Shown: in pieces, positions 59,940 to 64,000 of the stretch
Numbering within the stretch: position 1 is the first letter of the stretch
Layout of the letters: every line of letters begins with the position of its first letter
From: Paraburkholderia saeva
GTDB taxonomy: Bacteria > Pseudomonadota > Gammaproteobacteria > Burkholderiales > Burkholderiaceae
DNA length: 64,000 nt
Direction: 5' to 3'
Assembly (NCBI RefSeq): GCF_907164555.1
Contig: NZ_CAJQZC010000001.1
Location: forward strand, 62,001 to 126,000
Program-made: the position numbers and the translations under genes
The notes under the pieces: model-generated
The model's database searches: none
Told to the model about the DNA's origin: nothing
What the model saw: the letters and a program-made list of their open reading frames with translations, nothing else

Positions 59940-60434
59940 ATGATTCTGATAGCGATGGGTGTGTCGGGCGCGGGCAAGACGCGCATCGGCGAGCTGCTCG
60001 CCGAGCGCCTGCACTGCGACTTCACGGATGGCGACGCGTTTCACAGCGAAGCCAACAAGGAGAAGATGCATCACGGCATCCCGTTGACGGACGAAGACCG
60101 CTGGCCGTGGTTGCGCACGATCCGCGAGGCGATCGAGAAAGAGCAGCGTGCGGGCGTGGATGCGGTGTTCACGTGCTCGTCGCTGAAGCGCTCGTATCGC
60201 GACATCCTGCGTGCGGGTGACAAGGATGTGTGCTTCGTCTATCTGAAGGGCTCGCGCGAAGTGCTGGAGGAGCGGTTGCAGACGCGAACCGGGCACTTCT
60301 TCGATCCATCGCTGTTACAGAGTCAGCTCGATACGCTTGAAGAACCCGCTGCGGAAGAGGCGATCACGGTGAGTATCGAACTCACGCCGGAACAGATCGT
60401 CGATGAGGTGCTGAAGCAGGTTGAGGCGCGCTGA
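59940..60434 (+). CDS. gntK: Gluconokinase
   Basis: 164 residues from the ATG at 59940 (AAGGAG upstream); the open frame continues upstream inside the permease gene. It phosphorylates gluconate to 6-phosphogluconate. It is a P-loop kinase: MGVSGAGKTRIGELLAERL Walker A region, FTDGDAFHSEANKEKMHHGIPLTDEDRWPWL (core DGDAFHSEANKEKM), CSSLKRSYRDILR, and FVYLKGSREVLEERL. Its product feeds Edd. Confidence 0.95.
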   Translation: MILIAMGVSGAGKTRIGELLAERLHCDFTDGDAFHSEANKEKMHHGIPLTDEDRWPWLRTIREAIEKEQRAGVDAVFTCSSLKRSYRDILRAGDKDVCFVYLKGSREVLEERLQTRTGHFFDPSLLQSQLDTLEEPAAEEAITVSIELTPEQIVDEVLKQVEAR

Positions 60435-60457
60435 TTTTTGGGCGTGTATGTGGATGT

Positions 60458-60488
60458 GAAAAAGGTGCTCCGTGTGAGCGCCTTTTTC
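60458..60488 (+). terminator. Intrinsic terminator after gntK
   Basis: GAAAAAGGTGCTC and GAGCGCCTTTTTC flank a 5-base loop with one G-T wobble in the stem, ending in five T. It closes the gntT-gntK unit. Confidence 0.85.
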
Positions 60489-60638
60489 GTCAGTCAGCCG
60501 AATCCGCAAACAGCAGGACGATAACCGGTTCGCCGGCCAGGCCTCTCCTCGACTCTTTGAATCGATGCATGTGCTGTCCAAAACGAGCCAGTTGTCGCCA
60601 TTATTCGCACTCCGCAACCGCGTCGTTTCCGATGCGGT

Positions 60639-61085
60639 TCAATCCCCGACAGGAAAGAGTGGTGCATCAGATGCGTGGTACACAGCACGCAGGTCGGCAC
60701 CGCCGATACGTCTTCCGCGCTCCATGATCATGAGACTGCTGCCAGCCTTCGGGTACGACTGAAGTGGCTCGCCGTCCAGCCGGTCGACGCTAAAACTGTC
60801 GAGCATATTTCCCGCTGGTGTTTTGCTCGCTAGCGCGTACACCAGTACCGCGACGCCTTCGTCGATTGCAATCAGTTCGCGTTGAAGCGTGAACGATTCA
60901 AACCGCATTCGCGGCATTTTCGGTCCCTCATCGAATGTGAGGGAGTATGGCGAAAAGTATTCACTCACGCTCGAAGTATCCAGTCCGGCAATCCACTGCG
61001 ATATGACATCGCCGTAAACCGGTTCATTGACAAACAGCAGGAACTCCAGAAGCTCAAGTTCGTGGGAAAAAAGCGGTCGTTGCAT
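60639..61085 (-). CDS. Hypothetical protein, orphan
   Basis: 148 residues, not recognised with confidence. The N-terminal RPLFSHELELLEFLLF, then VYGDVISQWIAGLDTSSVSEYFSPYSLTF, in part, and a beta-rich second half (ELIAIDEGVAVLVYALASK, GSSLMIMERGRRIGGADLRAVYHA) suggest a small soluble alpha/beta protein. There is no signal peptide and no membrane segment. It stands alone on the minus strand between the gntK terminator and the purB terminator, and its GC content is lower than its neighbours. This is a pattern seen for recently acquired single genes such as orphan immunity proteins. Confidence 0.65.
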   Translation of the reverse strand: MQRPLFSHELELLEFLLFVNEPVYGDVISQWIAGLDTSSVSEYFSPYSLTFDEGPKMPRMRFESFTLQRELIAIDEGVAVLVYALASKTPAGNMLDSFSVDRLDGEPLQSYPKAGSSLMIMERGRRIGGADLRAVYHASDAPLFPVGD

Positions 61086-61291
61086 TCAGCGTCCTGTCGC
61101 AGCCGTAACCCGCAACCATATCGACGATGCAAAAGCATAAAAATCCGAAAAGTCCGAGATAGCTGGACTTCAGCCGAAAATTCTATGACCGCGACGGCAG
61201 GCGATCGTATTACGCTTCCAGCGAGCCGGCATATCGCGTGCGGTGCGAACACGCAAACGCGTAAGTAGATGCACGAAACGACAGACAAAAA

Positions 61292-61313
61292 AAGGCGCTC
61301 CGTGGAGCGCCTT
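61292..61313 (-). terminator. Intrinsic terminator of purB
   Basis: AAGGCGCTC-CGTG-GAGCGCCTT is a perfect 9-bp stem. On the minus strand it is followed by a T-run (seven A residues precede it on the plus strand). It lies 31 bases past the purB stop. Confidence 0.93.
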
Positions 61314-61343
61314 CCGATGCATCTTAACCAGCGAACAGCAGAC

Positions 61344-62867
<1,524 letters not shown>

Positions 62868-62913
62868 CTAGAATGCTGACTTCTCCATATGCTGCACGGC
62901 GACCAGGGTCCGC

Positions 62914-63870
62914 ATGGAACTGAAATGGCTCGAAGACTTCGTTTCGCTCGCGGAAACCCGCAGCTTCAGCCGTTCGGCTGAGTTGAGGCATGTGACGCAG
63001 CCCGCGTTCTCGCGCCGCATCCAGGCGCTCGAAGCGTGGCTTGGCACGGAACTGATCGACCGTTCGGTTTACCCGACGCGTCTCACATCCGCAGGCCAGG
63101 TGTTCTACGAGCAGGCGCTCGCGATGCTTTCGCAGTTTCACGAAGCCCGTACGCTGCTGCGCGGCCACACCGCAACGCCCGCCGCGACGATCGAATTCGC
63201 GGTGCCGCACACGCTGTCGCTGACGTATTTTCCGCGCTGGCTGCAGCGTATCGAGGCGCAACTCGGTCCGATCCATACGCGCTTGCGCGCGCTCAATGTG
63301 CATGACGCCGTGCTTTCGCTCGTCGAAGGGGGCTGCGATCTCGTGATGGGCTATCACCATCCGAGCCATCCGGTCGCGCTCGATCCTGCGCGCTACGACA
63401 TGCTGACGTTAGGCGTCGAGTCGATCAGCCCGTTCTCGGCGCCGCTGCGCGCGGGCCGGCCGCGTCACACGCTGCCTGGCACGCCGGAGGCCCCCGCGCC
63501 GTATCTGTCGTACACGCCGAACGCCTATCTTGGCCGCATGACGGAGGTGATCGTCGCCAATGCGCCGACGCGCCTGCATCTCGATCGCGTGTACGAAACC
63601 GACATGGCCGAAGGGCTGAAGGCGATGACGCTCGCCGGCCACGGCCTCGCGTTCCTGCCGCACAGCGCCGTCGAGGACGCAGTGGCCGACGGCAGCCTGA
63701 TTCGCCTCGATCGCGCGTCGCGCGGGGTCGCGGAAGGCCAGTTCACGCTGACGATGGAAATTCGCCTCTATCGTGACAAGCTCGCGGCACAGGGCGACGA
63801 CCCCCGGCAGGTGCTGGTGCGCCAGCTTTGGGATGTGGTGACGGCAGAACTCGCGCAGGACGCCGCATGA
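62914..63870 (+). CDS. LysR-family transcriptional regulator
   Basis: 318 residues. The N-terminal helix-turn-helix is MELKWLEDFVSLAETRSFSRSAELRHVTQPAFSRRIQALEAWLG (core FSRSAELRHVTQPAFSRRIQ). A LysR substrate-binding domain follows (ATIEFAVPHTLSLTYFPRWL, GCDLVMGYHHPSHPVAL, MTLAGHGLAFLPHSAVED). The inducer is unknown. It is divergent from purB, and a CGTTAT-N11-ATAACG dyad follows at the window end, suggesting control of the next gene. Confidence 0.93.
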   Translation: MELKWLEDFVSLAETRSFSRSAELRHVTQPAFSRRIQALEAWLGTELIDRSVYPTRLTSAGQVFYEQALAMLSQFHEARTLLRGHTATPAATIEFAVPHTLSLTYFPRWLQRIEAQLGPIHTRLRALNVHDAVLSLVEGGCDLVMGYHHPSHPVALDPARYDMLTLGVESISPFSAPLRAGRPRHTLPGTPEAPAPYLSYTPNAYLGRMTEVIVANAPTRLHLDRVYETDMAEGLKAMTLAGHGLAFLPHSAVEDAVADGSLIRLDRASRGVAEGQFTLTMEIRLYRDKLAAQGDDPRQVLVRQLWDVVTAELAQDAA

Positions 63871-63949
63871 CGTTTGCGTGACACGATCCTGAGCACGATT
63901 GAACGATCGATACCCACAGCAAATGCGACAGTCTTTTTCGAATAATTGA

Positions 63950-63972
63950 CGTTATGCAAGAAAAACATAACG
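63950..63972. promoter_or_regulatory. LTTR-type dyad CGTTAT-N11-ATAACG
   Basis: CGTTATG (63950-63956) and CATAACG (63966-63972) are perfect inverted arms. They contain the T-N11-A core (T63955 and A63967) that LysR-type regulators recognise. It lies 79 bases after the LysR gene stop, and the target gene would be beyond the window edge. A short frame, ATG at 63954 or 63975, is open to the edge, but I see no ribosome site and do not call a gene. Confidence 0.6.
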
Positions 63973-64000
63973 CAATGATCAAACGGCATTGGATTTCGTG

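Noticed and set aside
60882..61268. A plus-strand 128-codon frame across the orphan gene and the gap before purB
   Set aside because: It is antisense to the better-supported orphan gene and contains no motif or ribosome site.
63954..64000. An ATG with an open frame to the window edge
   Set aside because: Only 15 codons are visible, there is no ribosome site, and the start lies inside a perfect LysR-type dyad. It is more likely regulatory DNA.

Overview
The window looks like part of the main chromosome of a Paraburkholderia or a close Burkholderiaceae relative. The evidence is high-GC coding DNA, the betaproteobacterial neighbourhoods aroQ-accB-accC-prmA-DUF3426-tpx, tkt-gap and leuS-lptE-holA-proA, and an AT-richer dispersed-type repeat at about 13.2-14.1 kb of a kind I associate with this genus (recollection, not a database check). 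Sixty protein genes are supported. I saw no tRNA, rRNA, CRISPR array, prophage or insertion sequence.

Layout. 1-7.1 kb (minus strand): a TlpA-like thioredoxin and an uncharacterised protein, then aroQ, biotin carboxyl carrier protein, biotin carboxylase, ribosomal L11 methyltransferase, a zinc-ribbon membrane protein and thiol peroxidase (cut by the window edge). 7.3-13.2 kb (plus): mpl, a YqiA-like hydrolase, an RNB exoribonuclease, aroE and mtgA, in part translationally coupled. 13.2-14.3 kb: non-coding, a composite inverted and tandem repeat. 14.3-24.8 kb (plus): an IclR regulator followed by dgoK, dgoA, an SDR, the AraFGH sugar importer, a second SDR, an SMP-30 lactonase and an aldose epimerase. 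Together these make an oxidative D-galactose/L-arabinose pathway lacking only the sugar-acid dehydratase step. 24.9-31 kb: pyrF, a minus-strand thiL-pgpA-pncC-cupin operon, and maeB. 31.4-32.4 kb: a secreted RNase Sa/barnase-type enzyme with its barstar inhibitor. 32.5-38.1 kb: rsmE, VOC protein and speE (minus), then tkt and gap (plus). 38.2-42.1 kb: a GntR/FadR-type regulator divergent from a DctA-family carrier, allantoicase and ureidoglycolate lyase, with a perfect 17-bp operator-like palindrome between them. 42.2-52 kb: fur, bamE, dapB, exbB/exbD, leuS, lptE, holA and proA.

52.0-54.1 kb holds the most interesting item. It is a two-gene unit encoding an ABC/OLD-type AAA ATPase and a small TOPRIM-like (DUF4276/RloB/AbiLii-like) protein. 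Its base composition is partly atypical, and it sits tightly between housekeeping proA and hemJ. The architecture matches the general plan of ATPase+TOPRIM antiphage systems (PARIS, AbiL, RloAB), but I cannot assign it to a described type from sequence alone.

54.1-60.4 kb: hemJ, then hexR divergent from edd-eda, with two HexR-like operators between them, then a gluconate permease and gluconokinase. This forms a complete gluconate to Entner-Doudoroff module. 60.6-64 kb: an orphan hypothetical gene, purB, and a LysR regulator followed at the window end by an LTTR-type dyad that probably controls a gene beyond the edge.
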